From Streptomyces coelicoflavus (lineage in GTDB: Bacteria > Actinomycetota > Actinomycetes > Streptomycetales > Streptomycetaceae), in the NCBI RefSeq assembly GCF_003112555.1, contig NZ_BEWB01000008.1, positions 372,001-436,000 of the forward strand: a stretch of DNA of 64,000 nt. Reading direction: 5' to 3'. Below the pieces are notes generated by a model, which was not told the origin of the DNA, searched no databases, and saw only the letters and a program-made list of their open reading frames with translations. Positions 1 through 8,910 of the stretch are shown piece by piece. A program made the position numbers and the translations under genes. Every line of letters begins with the position of its first letter. Within the stretch, counting starts at the first letter, position 1.

Positions 1-1
1 C

Positions 2-817
2 AGACGGCTTCAGGAACTGCGGGAGACGGCGGGCCTCAAGCGCGAGGAGGCCGCCAAGGTGCTGCGGGTGGCACCGGCGACCGTGCGGCGCATGGAGATG
101 GCCGAGGTCGCGCTGAAAATACCGTACGTCCAGATACTGCTGACGGCGTACGGCGTCGCCTCCGACGAGGTCGCGGCGTTCGTCGCGCTCGCCGAGGAGG
201 CGAACCAGCCGGGCTGGTGGCAGCGGTACCACGACGTGCTGCCGGACTGGTTCAGCCTGTACGTGAGCCTGGAGGGGGCCGCGCGGATCGTCCGTTCCTA
301 CGAGCCGCACTTCGTCCCCGGGCTGTTGCAGACCGAGGACTACGCGCGCGCGGTCCTGGAGGCCGGGACGATCGGCAACGCGGGCGGGGACGCGGTGGAG
401 CGGCACGTGTCCCTGCGCATGGAGCGGCAGCGGCTGCTGGAGCGCCCCCACCCGCCCCACCTGTGGGTGGTGATGGACGAGACGGTGCTGAAGCGGCCGG
501 TGAGCATCCACGGCCGGGTGATGCGCGAGCAGCTGGACAAGCTGCTGGAGTTCGCGTCCCGGGACCGGGTGACGCTCCAGGTCGCCGAGTTCGAGGACGG
601 TCCGCACCCCGGGACGTACGCGCCGTTCACCCTGTTCCGGTTCGCCGAACCGGAGCTGCCCGACATGGTCTTCACCGAGTATCTGACGGGCGCCCTGTAC
701 CTGGACTCCCGCGCCGAGGTCTCCGCCCACCTCGAGGTCCTGGACCACATGACGGCGCGGGCCGCCTCGACCCAGCGCACCGAGAAGATCCTGCGCGAGT
801 ACCGCGAGACGTTCTGA
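2..817 (+). CDS. XRE-family HTH regulator with DUF5753 domain (5' partial)
   Basis: The window opens inside this gene: the frame is open from base 2 and the true start lies upstream. The visible N-terminal part is a lambda-repressor-like helix-turn-helix (LKREEAAKVLRVAPATVRRM). From roughly residue 90 it becomes a DUF5753 domain, recognised by VPGLLQTEDYARAVL and the later DMVFTEYLTGALY. Such regulators are numerous in Streptomyces, often beside a small DUF397 gene. None is seen here; a DUF574 methyltransferase follows about 70 bp downstream on the same strand. Target and ligand are unknown. The family call is firm; a transcription-factor role is inferred from the HTH. Confidence 0.85.
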   Translation, partial: RRLQELRETAGLKREEAAKVLRVAPATVRRMEMAEVALKIPYVQILLTAYGVASDEVAAFVALAEEANQPGWWQRYHDVLPDWFSLYVSLEGAARIVRSYEPHFVPGLLQTEDYARAVLEAGTIGNAGGDAVERHVSLRMERQRLLERPHPPHLWVVMDETVLKRPVSIHGRVMREQLDKLLEFASRDRVTLQVAEFEDGPHPGTYAPFTLFRFAEPELPDMVFTEYLTGALYLDSRAEVSAHLEVLDHMTARAASTQRTEKILREYRETF

Positions 818-865
818 CCGGAGACGACCGGAGACGACCGGCGACGACCTGCGACGACCTGCCAC
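816..865 (+). repeat. Degenerate 10-bp tandem repeat, five units
   Basis: Starting on the stop codon of the DUF5753 regulator, a GACCGGAGAC-type decamer occurs five times head to tail. The first two copies are identical and the later ones carry 1-3 changes. It fills most of the spacer before the DUF574 gene, just upstream of its GAGGAG ribosome binding site. It may be slippage-derived; no function is evident. Confidence 0.7.
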
Positions 866-889
866 GCAGTCCTGAGGAGACGACACCGC

Positions 890-1714
890 ATGACCGGTTC
901 CGAGTCCGTGCCGCCCGCTTCCGCCTCCGTCGACACCAGTCGGCCGCACCCGGCCCGGGTCTACGACTGGTGGCTGGGCGGCAAGGACAACTACCCGGTG
1001 GACGAGGAGCTGGCCCGCAGGATCCTCGCGGCGGACGCCACGGCGGTACGCGGGGCGCGCGCGAACCGCCGGTTCATGCACCGGGCGGTCCGTGCCCTCG
1101 CCGAGGCCGGGATCCGCCAGTTCCTGGACATCGGCACCGGCATCCCCACCGAGCCGAACCTGCACCAGGTGGCCCAGGCGGTGGCTCCCGAGGCACGGGT
1201 CGTCTACGCCGACAACGACCCGATCGTCCTCAGGCACGCCGAGGCGCTGCTGCACGGGTCGGCGGAGGGCTCCACCGACTACGTCCACGCGGACGTCCGG
1301 GACCCGGACCTGATCCTGCGGCTCGCGGGCGAGTCCCTGGACTTCGGTCGACCGGTCGCGCTGTCGCTGGTGGCCCTGACGCACTACCTCGGCGACGCGG
1401 CCGACGGCGACGACGTGCACGGCCTGCTGAAGCGGTACACCGACGTGCTCGCCCCGGGCAGCTTCCTGGTCCTGTCGCAGGTCACTCCCGACCTGAACCC
1501 CGAGGCGGTGGGGAAGGCGGCGGAGCTGTTCGGCCGCAGCGGCACGCCCTTCCACCCGCGTTCCCTGACCGAGTTCGCGCGCTTCTTCGACGGTCTGGAG
1601 CTGCTGGGCCCCGGCGTCATCCCGGTCACCGGCTGGCGGCCGGACCCGGAGGACGTGGCCGCCCAGGCCGAGGGCATCGTGCCGGTGTACGCCGGGGTGG
1701 CCCGCAAGCCCTGA
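890..1714 (+). CDS. SAM-dependent methyltransferase, DUF574 family
   Basis: Length is 274 residues. The N-terminus carries the family signature RVYDWWLGGKDNYPVD, followed by a Rossmann SAM-binding motif (FLDIGTGIPTEPN) and an acidic strand end (VVYADNDPIV). These identify the actinobacterial S-adenosyl methyltransferase family PF04672 (DUF574), whose substrates are mostly unknown. The ATG is preceded by GAGGAG about 11 nt upstream. It follows the DUF5753 regulator on the same strand and may be co-transcribed with it. A predicted soluble cytoplasmic enzyme; methyl acceptor unknown. Confidence 0.85.
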   Translation: MTGSESVPPASASVDTSRPHPARVYDWWLGGKDNYPVDEELARRILAADATAVRGARANRRFMHRAVRALAEAGIRQFLDIGTGIPTEPNLHQVAQAVAPEARVVYADNDPIVLRHAEALLHGSAEGSTDYVHADVRDPDLILRLAGESLDFGRPVALSLVALTHYLGDAADGDDVHGLLKRYTDVLAPGSFLVLSQVTPDLNPEAVGKAAELFGRSGTPFHPRSLTEFARFFDGLELLGPGVIPVTGWRPDPEDVAAQAEGIVPVYAGVARKP

Positions 1715-1810
1715 CCCCGACCGTGCGCGCACACCCCGCCCCGGCCGTCCGGTGGCCCGCCCCCTGACCCGTACGGGCGCCGCGAACGGGTGCGCTCCCG
1801 CGCCCGGCCC

Positions 1811-1816
1811 TAGGTT
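1811..1816 (+). promoter_or_regulatory. Possible -10 element (TAGGTT) for narGHJI
   Basis: TAGGTT fits the streptomycete TANNNT -10 pattern and sits about 52 nt before the narG start. No convincing -35 hexamer is visible 16-19 nt upstream, so this is only a candidate. No clear regulator operator was recognised in the 154-bp spacer. Confidence 0.3.
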
Positions 1817-1868
1817 CGAGAACCAGGGCCCGGCGAGCACCCGGCACCGGGTGAGCAAGGGAGCGCAC

Positions 1869-4800
1869 GTGACCGACACGCGGACACCGCCCACCGAGCC
1901 GGGCGCGGCGCTGCTGCGCGCGGGACGGTTCTTCCGGCCGGGCACCGCCGCACCCGACCTGCACAGCATCGGACTGGTCGGCGGCCGGGAGTCGGACGCC
2001 TTCTACCGGGACCGCTGGAGCCACGACAAGGTCGTGACGTCGACGCACGGCGTGAACTGCACGGGTTCGTGCCGGTGGAACGTGTTCGTCAAGGACGGCA
2101 TCATCACCTGGGAGACCCAGGCCACGGACTATCCGTCAGTCGGCCCGGACCGTCCCGAGTACGAGCCGCGCGGCTGCCCCCGGGGCGCCGCGTTCTCCTG
2201 GTACACCTACTCCCCCACCCGGGTGCGCTACCCGTACGTGCGCGGGGTGCTCCTGGAGATGTACCGGGAGGCGAAGGCGCGGCTGACGGACCCGGTGCTG
2301 GCGTGGGCCGACATCCAGGGCGATCCCGAGCGGCGCGGGCGCTACCAGCGGGCGCGCGGCAAGGGCGGCCTGGTCCGGGCGAGCTGGGACGAGGCGGTCG
2401 AGATGGTCGCCGCCGCGCACGTGCACACGATCCGCACCCACGGCCCCGACCGCATCGCGGGCTTCTCCCCCATCCCCGCGATGTCGATGGTGTCGCACGC
2501 GGCGGGCGCCCGCTTCCACTCGCTCATCGGCGCCCCGATGCTGTCGTTCTACGACTGGTACGCCGACCTGCCCGTGGCGTCCCCGCAGGTCTTCGGCGAC
2601 CAGACGGACGTGCCGGAGTCGGGCGACTGGTGGGACGCGGCGTACCTCATCATGTGGGGTACGAACGTGCCGGTGACCCGCACGCCGGACGCGCACTGGA
2701 TGGCGGAGGCCCGCTACCGGGGCCAGAAGGTGGTCGTGGTCTCGCCCGACTACGCCGACAACACCAAGTTCGCCGACCAGTGGCTGCACCCGCACCCCGG
2801 GACCGACGCCGCGCTGGCGATGGCGATGGGGCACGTGGTGCTCAAGGAGTTCTTCGTCGACCGCGTCACCCCGTTCTTCGACGACTACGTGCGGCGCTTC
2901 ACCGACCTGCCGTTCCTGGTGACGCTGACCGAGCGGGACGGGGCGTACGTGCCGGACAAGTTCCTGCGCGCCGCCGACCTGGGGCAGGGCGGCGACGACG
3001 CCCGCTGGAAGACGGTCGTCCTCGACGAGGCGACGGGCCGCGCGGTGGTGCCGAACGGCTCGCTGGGCTTCCGCTGGAACGACGCCGACCGGGGGAAGTG
3101 GAACCTGGACCTGGGCGGCGTACGCCCCCGGCTCAGCCTGCACGGCCACGGGATGGCGTCGGGTGTGGAAGTGCTCCTCCCCCGCTTCGACACCGAGGGC
3201 GGCACACACGGGCAGGGGCGCGGCGACGTCCTGCGCCGCGGGGTGCCGGCGACGCGCCTCGGCGGCGCGACCGGGCCGCTGGTGACGACGGTCTTCGACC
3301 TGATGCTGGCCCAGTACGGCGTGGCCCGCCCGGACCTCCCGGGCGACTGGCCGTCCTCGTACGAGGACGCCGCCGCGCCCGCCACCCCGGCCTGGCAGGA
3401 GACGCACACCTCGGTCCCGGCGGCGGCCTGTGTCCGCATCGCCCGGGAGTTCGCGCGCACCGCCGAACGCTCCAAGGGCCGCTGCATGATCCTGATGGGC
3501 GCGGGCACCAACCACTGGTTCCACTCCGAGACGATCTACCGGGGCTTCCTGGCCCTGCTCCAGCTCACCGGCTGCCAGGGCCGCAACGGCGGCGGCTGGG
3601 CGCACTACGTGGGGCAGGAGAAGTGCCGCCCGGTGACCGGCTGGGCGTCGCTGGCCGCCGCGTCGGACTGGTCGCGCCCGCCGCGCCAGGCGATCGGCAC
3701 CGGGTACTGGTACCTGCACACCGACCAGTGGCGCTACGACCGGTTCCGCGCCGACGTCCTCGCCTCGCCGCTGGGCGAGGGGCGGCTGGCGGGGATGGCG
3801 GGCGCGGACTGCCTCGCCCTGTCGGCGCGCACCGGCTGGATGCCCTCGTACCCGACCTTCGACCGCAACCCGCTGGAGCTGGGCGAGAGCTTCGGCGACC
3901 CGGTCGCCAACGCGGTGGCCGAACTGCGGGCGGGCACCCTGAAGTTCGCGGGCGAGGACCCGGACGCACCCGAGAACTGGCCGCGGATCGTGACCCTGTG
4001 GCGGGCCAATCTGCTCGGCTCGTCCGGCAAGGGCGCCGAGTACTTCACCAAGCACCTGCTGGGCACCCAGTCCTCGCTGCGGGCCGAGGAGGCGGCGCCC
4101 GGCGAGCGCCCCCGGGACGTGGTCTGGCACGAGGAGGCGCCCGAGGGAAAGCTCGACCTGCTCCTCTCACTGGACTTCCGGCACACCTCGTCCACGCTCC
4201 TGTCCGACGTGGTGCTGCCGGCCGCGACCTGGTACGAGAAGCACGACCTGTCCAGCACGGACATGCACCCCTACGTGCACGCCTTCTCCCCGGCGGTGAA
4301 CCCGCCCTGGCAGGCGCGCACCGACTTCGACACCTTCAAGGTCCTCGCGGAGAAGCTGAGCGAGCTGGCCGAGGACCACCTCGGGGTCCGCAAGGACCTG
4401 GTGGCGGCCCCGCTCCAGCACGACACCCCGGGCGAGATCGCCCAGCCCGGCGGTGTCGTACGGGACTGGCGGCGCGGGGAGTGCGAGCCGGAGCCCGGGA
4501 GGACCATGCCGAACCTGGTCGTCGTGGAGCGCGACTACACGGCTGTCGGCGCGAAGTTCGCCGCGCTCGGCCCCCTGGTGGAGGCCAAGGGGCTGCCCGC
4601 CAAGGGCATCACCCTGAAGCCGGACGAGGAGGTGGCGCGGCTGCGTGACCTCAACGGCACGGTGCGCGGCGGCCCGGCCGACGGGCGTCCGGCGCTGGAC
4701 ACGGCGGTGAAGGCGGCCAACACCATCCTGGCCCTGTCCGGCACCACCAACGGACGCCTGGCCACCCAGGGGTTCCACACCCTGGAGGAGAGGACCGGGC

Positions 4801-5564
4801 AGGAGATGGCCCACCTCGCCGCCGAGCAGGAGGGCAAGCGGATCACCTACGCCGACACCCAGGCGGCGCCCGTGCCGGTGATCACCTCGCCGGAGTGGTC
4901 GGGCAGCGAGGCCGGCGGGCGGCGCTACACGGCGTTCACGCTCAACACCGAGCATCTCAAGCCCTGGCACACCCTCACCGGCCGGCAGCACTTCTTCGTC
5001 GACCACGACTGGATGCACGAGCTGGGCGAGGCACTGCCCGTGTACCGGCCGCCGCTGGACATGCACCGGCTGTTCGGCGAGCCTCAACTGGGTCCCGACG
5101 GACACCGCGAGGTGACGGTCCGGTACCTCACCCCGCACAACAAGTGGTCCATCCACTCCGAGTACCAGGACAACCTGTTCATGCTGGCGCTGTCCCGGGG
5201 CGGGCAGACCATCTGGATGTCCTTGGAGGACGCGACGGCCATCGGGGTCGCGGACGACGACTGGATCGAGGCGGTCAACCGCAACGGCGTGGTTGTGGCC
5301 CGCGCGATCGTCTCGCACCGCATGCCGCCCGGCACGGTCTTCATGCACCACGCCCAGGAACGCACGGTCAACGTGCCGCTGACGGAGACCACCGGGAAAC
5401 GCGGCGGCGTCCACAACTCACTCACCCGGCTGCTCCTCAAACCGACCCATCTCATCGGCGGCTACGCCCAGTTGTCCTGGGCGTTCAACTACCTGGGCCC
5501 GACGGGCAACCAGCGTGACGAGGTGACCGTGATCCGGCGCCGTTCCCAGGAGGTCGAGTACTGA
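1869..5564 (+). CDS. narG: Respiratory nitrate reductase, alpha subunit NarG
   Basis: Catalytic subunit (1231 residues; E. coli NarG is 1247) reducing nitrate to nitrite at a molybdenum bis-MGD centre on the cytoplasmic face. His60, Cys64, Cys68 and Cys103 (in HGVNCTGSCRW and PRGCPRG) are the expected FS0 iron-sulfur ligands. FYDWYADLP places the molybdenum-ligand aspartate at about residue 229, followed by the conserved QTDVPESGDWWD. No Tat or Sec signal is apparent, as for cytoplasmic NarG. The GTG start is chosen because AAGGGAG lies 5-6 nt upstream; an in-frame GTG 18 nt earlier lacks such a site. First gene of narGHJI; its stop overlaps the narH ATG by one base. Confidence 0.97.
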   Translation: MTDTRTPPTEPGAALLRAGRFFRPGTAAPDLHSIGLVGGRESDAFYRDRWSHDKVVTSTHGVNCTGSCRWNVFVKDGIITWETQATDYPSVGPDRPEYEPRGCPRGAAFSWYTYSPTRVRYPYVRGVLLEMYREAKARLTDPVLAWADIQGDPERRGRYQRARGKGGLVRASWDEAVEMVAAAHVHTIRTHGPDRIAGFSPIPAMSMVSHAAGARFHSLIGAPMLSFYDWYADLPVASPQVFGDQTDVPESGDWWDAAYLIMWGTNVPVTRTPDAHWMAEARYRGQKVVVVSPDYADNTKFADQWLHPHPGTDAALAMAMGHVVLKEFFVDRVTPFFDDYVRRFTDLPFLVTLTERDGAYVPDKFLRAADLGQGGDDARWKTVVLDEATGRAVVPNGSLGFRWNDADRGKWNLDLGGVRPRLSLHGHGMASGVEVLLPRFDTEGGTHGQGRGDVLRRGVPATRLGGATGPLVTTVFDLMLAQYGVARPDLPGDWPSSYEDAAAPATPAWQETHTSVPAAACVRIAREFARTAERSKGRCMILMGAGTNHWFHSETIYRGFLALLQLTGCQGRNGGGWAHYVGQEKCRPVTGWASLAAASDWSRPPRQAIGTGYWYLHTDQWRYDRFRADVLASPLGEGRLAGMAGADCLALSARTGWMPSYPTFDRNPLELGESFGDPVANAVAELRAGTLKFAGEDPDAPENWPRIVTLWRANLLGSSGKGAEYFTKHLLGTQSSLRAEEAAPGERPRDVVWHEEAPEGKLDLLLSLDFRHTSSTLLSDVVLPAATWYEKHDLSSTDMHPYVHAFSPAVNPPWQARTDFDTFKVLAEKLSELAEDHLGVRKDLVAAPLQHDTPGEIAQPGGVVRDWRRGECEPEPGRTMPNLVVVERDYTAVGAKFAALGPLVEAKGLPAKGITLKPDEEVARLRDLNGTVRGGPADGRPALDTAVKAANTILALSGTTNGRLATQGFHTLEERTGQEMAHLAAEQEGKRITYADTQAAPVPVITSPEWSGSEAGGRRYTAFTLNTEHLKPWHTLTGRQHFFVDHDWMHELGEALPVYRPPLDMHRLFGEPQLGPDGHREVTVRYLTPHNKWSIHSEYQDNLFMLALSRGGQTIWMSLEDATAIGVADDDWIEAVNRNGVVVARAIVSHRMPPGTVFMHHAQERTVNVPLTETTGKRGGVHNSLTRLLLKPTHLIGGYAQLSWAFNYLGPTGNQRDEVTVIRRRSQEVEY

Positions 5565-7159
5565 TGCGCCCGATGGCCCAGGTCGCGATGGTCATGAACC
5601 TCGACAAGTGCATCGGCTGCCACACCTGCTCGGTCACCTGCAAGCAGGCGTGGACCAACCGGCGGGGCATGGAGTACGTCTGGTTCAACAACGTGGAGAC
5701 CCGCCCCGGACAGGGCTACCCGCGCCGCTACGAGGACCAGGAGAAGTGGCGGGGCGGCTGGGAGCTGAACCGGCGCGGAGCGCTGAAACTGAAGGCGGGC
5801 GGCCGGTTCAAGAAGCTCGCCGGGATCTTCTCCAACCCGCGGCTCCCCGAGATCAAGGACTACTACGAGCCCTGGACGTACGACTACAAGAACCTCACCG
5901 ACGCCCCGCTCGGCACCGACTACCCCGTCGCCCGGCCGGTCTCGCAGCTCGACGGCAAGCCGATGAAGATCGGCTGGTCCTCCAACTGGGACGACAGCCT
6001 GGGCGGCGCGCCCGCCTACGGCGACCTGGACCCGATGGTGGAGCGCACCCGCCAACAGGCGTCGGAGAAGGTGCGGTTCGCGTACGAAGAGACGTTCATG
6101 TTCTACCTGCCGCGCATCTGCGAACACTGCCTGAACCCGTCGTGCGTGGCGTCGTGCCCGTCGGGGGCGATGTACAAGCGCTCGGAGGACGGCATCGTCC
6201 TGGTCGACCAGGACCGCTGCCGGGGCTGGCGGATGTGCGTGACGGGCTGCCCGTACAAGAAGGTGTACTTCAACCACCGCACCGGCAAGGCCGAGAAGTG
6301 CACCTTCTGCTACCCGCGCATCGAGGTCGGCCAGCCAACCGTCTGCTCGGAGACCTGTGTGGGCCGGCTCCGGTACCTGGGCGTGGTCCTGTACGACGCC
6401 GACAAGGTGACCGAGGCCGCCGAGACGCCGAACGAACGCGACCTGTACGAGGCGCAGTTGGGCCTCTTCCTCGACCCGGAGGACCCCGGGGTGCGGCGGG
6501 CCGCCGAGGAGGCGGGGATCCCGTTCGACTGGATCGAGGCGGCCCGCCGCTCCCCCGTGCACGCGCTGGTGAGCAAGTACAAGGTGGCCCTGCCACTGCA
6601 TCCGGAGTACCGCACGATGCCGATGGTCTGGTACATCCCGCCGCTGTCCCCGGTCGTGGACGCGCTGACGGAGACCGGGTACGACGGCGAGGACGCGGAC
6701 AACCTGTTCGGCGCGATCGACACGCTGCGCATCCCACTCGAGTACCTGGCCGAGCTGTTCACGGCCGGTGACACCGGGCCGGTGCGGGCGTCGCTGGAGA
6801 AGCTGGCCGCGATGCGCGCGCACATGCGGTCGGTCAACCTCGGCGAGGACCCCGATCCGGCCGTCTGCGCGGGCGTCGGCATGCGCCCCGAGGAGATCCG
6901 GGAGATGTACCGGCTGCTGGCGATCGCCAAGTACGAGGAGCGGTACGTGATCCCGACGGCGGCCGTCGGGGACGCGCACCGGCTGGAGGCGTCCGCGCTG
7001 CCGGACACGTGCAGCCTGGACACCGACGGCGGCCCGGGCATGGGCGGCGACGGGCCGTTCGGCAGGGACTCGGGGCGCAAGCGGCTGCCGCTGGTGCCGG
7101 TGGAGAACTTCCACATCCTGCGCAGGCGGCAGACCGCCGACGACGAGAGGGAGGTCTGA
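5564..7159 (+). CDS. narH: Nitrate reductase, beta subunit NarH
   Basis: Electron-transfer subunit (531 residues) passing electrons from NarI haem to NarG. Four cysteine groups are visible: CIGCHTCSVTC near the start, CEHCLNPSCVASCP, CRGWRMCVTGCPYKK and CTFCYPRIEVGQ with CSETCVGR. The tryptophan in CRGW replaces a cysteine, the family hallmark giving one [3Fe-4S] and three [4Fe-4S] clusters. The start overlaps the narG stop, with AGGAGG 10 nt upstream; an in-frame ATG three codons later is an alternative. The C-terminal tail beyond about residue 500 is low in motif content. narJ begins 4 bp downstream. Confidence 0.97.
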   Translation: MRPMAQVAMVMNLDKCIGCHTCSVTCKQAWTNRRGMEYVWFNNVETRPGQGYPRRYEDQEKWRGGWELNRRGALKLKAGGRFKKLAGIFSNPRLPEIKDYYEPWTYDYKNLTDAPLGTDYPVARPVSQLDGKPMKIGWSSNWDDSLGGAPAYGDLDPMVERTRQQASEKVRFAYEETFMFYLPRICEHCLNPSCVASCPSGAMYKRSEDGIVLVDQDRCRGWRMCVTGCPYKKVYFNHRTGKAEKCTFCYPRIEVGQPTVCSETCVGRLRYLGVVLYDADKVTEAAETPNERDLYEAQLGLFLDPEDPGVRRAAEEAGIPFDWIEAARRSPVHALVSKYKVALPLHPEYRTMPMVWYIPPLSPVVDALTETGYDGEDADNLFGAIDTLRIPLEYLAELFTAGDTGPVRASLEKLAAMRAHMRSVNLGEDPDPAVCAGVGMRPEEIREMYRLLAIAKYEERYVIPTAAVGDAHRLEASALPDTCSLDTDGGPGMGGDGPFGRDSGRKRLPLVPVENFHILRRRQTADDEREV

Positions 7160-7163
7160 TCCG

Positions 7164-7658
7164 ATGCCCGGCTTCGAGGTGCTGTACCAGGCGGCGGCGC
7201 TCTGTCTGACGTATCCCGACGACGACTTCCGCGCCCGGCTGCCCCTGCTGCGCGAGGCTGCGCCGCAGCTGCGCGGCTTCACCGACCACGCGGCGACGAC
7301 CGAGCAGGGCGAACTCCAGGCGCACTACGTGGAGGTCTTCGACTTCAAGAACCGGCACAGCCTGTACCTGAGCTGGTGGACCGACGGCGACACCCGCAAC
7401 CGGGGGATGTCCCTGGTCCGCTTCAAGGAGCTGTACCGCGCCCACGGCCTGGAGTTCACCGGCGAGGAGCTGCCGGACTTCCTGCCGGCGGTCCTGGAGT
7501 TCGTCTCCCGCACCGGGAACATGGAGATGCTCACCGAGCACCGTGACGCCCTGGACCAGCTGCGCTCCCGGCTCACCGCCTTCGGCACGCCCTACGCGTG
7601 CGTCCTGGACGCCGTGTGCGCCACCCTGCCGCCCGCACCCACCGGAGCCCGCCGATGA
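7164..7658 (+). CDS. narJ: Nitrate reductase molybdenum cofactor assembly chaperone NarJ
   Basis: A 164-residue TorD/NarJ-type chaperone needed to load cofactors into NarG before membrane attachment; it is not part of the mature enzyme. Recognisable segments are LCLTYPDDDFRARLPLL near the N-terminus and YVEVFDFKNRHSLYLSWW, a NarJ signature. It is shorter than E. coli NarJ (236 residues), ending soon after the core helical domain. The stop overlaps the narI ATG (ATGA), indicating translational coupling. GAGGGAGG precedes the ATG at short distance. Confidence 0.93.
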   Translation: MPGFEVLYQAAALCLTYPDDDFRARLPLLREAAPQLRGFTDHAATTEQGELQAHYVEVFDFKNRHSLYLSWWTDGDTRNRGMSLVRFKELYRAHGLEFTGEELPDFLPAVLEFVSRTGNMEMLTEHRDALDQLRSRLTAFGTPYACVLDAVCATLPPAPTGARR

Positions 7659-8377
7659 ACGTCTTCCTGTGGGGCGTCCTGCCCTACGCCGCCTTCGCGC
7701 TGCTGATCGCGGGCCTGGTCTGGCGGCACCGCTACGACCGCTTCGGCTGGACCACGCGCTCCTCGCAGGTCTACGAGTCGAAGCTGCTCAACATCGCGTC
7801 ACCGGTCTTCCACTACGGCATCCTCTTCGTGCTCGCCGGTCACCTGATCGGCCTGTTCATTCCGGCGTCCTGGACACAGGCCATCGGCATCAACGAGCAC
7901 GCGTACCACCTGTTCTCGCTCTACGGCGGCACCTTCGCCGGGGTCCTCGCGGTCGCCGGGATCGGCATCCTGATCTACCGGCGCCGCACCAACGCGCCCG
8001 TGTTCCGGGCCACCACGGCCAACGACAAACTGATGTACGTCTTCCTGCTCGGCGCCCTCCTGCTGGGCATGATCGCCAAGCTCTCCGACACCTCCGGCAA
8101 CGGCTACGACTACCGCAGCACCATCGCCCCCTGGTCGCGCAGTCTGTTCACGCTGAATCCGAAGACGGAGCTGATGGAGGGCGTGCCGGTGCTGTACCAC
8201 GTGCACGCGGTGGTCGGGATGGTGCTGATCGCCCTGGTGCCCTACACCCGCCTGGTGCACATGTTCAGCGCGCCCTTGCAGTACCTGACCCGGCCGTACG
8301 TGGTCTACCGGTCGCGCGACCCCAGGCAGCTGGGGCCGCGCCCGGACCGGCGGGGCTGGGAGCGCGCGGGCTCCTAG
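7655..8377 (+). CDS. narI: Nitrate reductase, gamma subunit NarI (cytochrome b)
   Basis: Membrane cytochrome b of 240 residues with about five transmembrane helices that oxidises menaquinol and anchors NarGH. Two histidine pairs expected to bind the haems are visible: FHYGILFVLAGHLIG in the second helix and LYHVHAVVGM...RLVHMF in the last. The start is the ATG overlapping the narJ stop; longer in-frame extensions would only read into narJ. It ends narGHJI: no narK transporter or two-component pair lies alongside, so nitrate uptake and regulation must be encoded elsewhere. Confidence 0.95.
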   Translation: MNVFLWGVLPYAAFALLIAGLVWRHRYDRFGWTTRSSQVYESKLLNIASPVFHYGILFVLAGHLIGLFIPASWTQAIGINEHAYHLFSLYGGTFAGVLAVAGIGILIYRRRTNAPVFRATTANDKLMYVFLLGALLLGMIAKLSDTSGNGYDYRSTIAPWSRSLFTLNPKTELMEGVPVLYHVHAVVGMVLIALVPYTRLVHMFSAPLQYLTRPYVVYRSRDPRQLGPRPDRRGWERAGS

Positions 8378-8397
8378 CGCCCTGTCCGACTGTCCGA

Positions 8398-8823
8398 CTA
8401 GGCCAGCTTGGCCGACAGGGTGATCGTCGTGCCGGTCAGGGCCTGGCTGACCGGGCAGTTCTTCTTGGCGTCCTCGGCGGCGGCGACGAACGCGTCGTTG
8501 TCCAGGCCGGGGACGGTGCCCTCCACGGTGAGGTGGATGCCCTTGATGCCCTCGCCGGGCTGGAAGGTGACGTCGGCGGAGGTGGTGAGCTTGGTGGGCG
8601 GGGTGCCGGCGCCGGCCAGGCCGTGCGACAGCGCCATGGAGAAGCAGCTGGAGTGGGCGGCGGCGATCAGCTCTTCCGGGCTGGTCTTGCCGTTCGCCTG
8701 CTCGGCGCGCGACGGCCACGACACCGGCTGCTCGCCGATGCCGGACGAGTCGAAGGTGACGACACCGTTGCCCTCGAGCAGGTTGCCTTCCCAGACGGTG
8801 TGTGCGGAGCGCGTGGTTGCCAC
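8398..8823 (-). CDS. OsmC-family peroxiredoxin
   Basis: A 141-residue thiol peroxidase of the OsmC/Ohr superfamily, acting on organic or lipid hydroperoxides. The two redox cysteines fall where expected: Cys60 in AAAHSSCFSMALS and Cys123 in NCPVSQALTG. The SPEELIAAAHSSCF stretch is the family signature. The GTG start is preceded by GAGGA about 6 nt upstream. It converges with narI, the two stops only 20 bp apart. Osmotic or oxidative stress induction is typical of the family but not demonstrable here. Confidence 0.93.
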   Translation of the reverse strand: MATTRSAHTVWEGNLLEGNGVVTFDSSGIGEQPVSWPSRAEQANGKTSPEELIAAAHSSCFSMALSHGLAGAGTPPTKLTTSADVTFQPGEGIKGIHLTVEGTVPGLDNDAFVAAAEDAKKNCPVSQALTGTTITLSAKLA

Positions 8824-8910
8824 GGCGGGTCCTCTCGAATTCGCTTGCTGTACTGGGGCGGTGGTAGCCCGTGTGTCCGGGTTCCCGCCCCCATCCGATC
8901 ACACTCCGGC

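Noticed and set aside
1811..1830. GGTTCGAGAACC, resembling a tRNA T-arm
   Set aside because: No acceptor stem, anticodon arm or CCA-side pairing was found around it. It is a short palindrome near the nar promoter.
2136..4130. Long minus-strand open frame across narG
   Set aside because: It is the antisense of a certain NarG gene. GC-rich third positions create long spurious frames, and its translation is Arg/Pro/Ala/His-rich without motifs.
5673..7282. Minus-strand frame over narH
   Set aside because: NarH cysteine motifs are unambiguous on the plus strand; the antisense translation has no motif.
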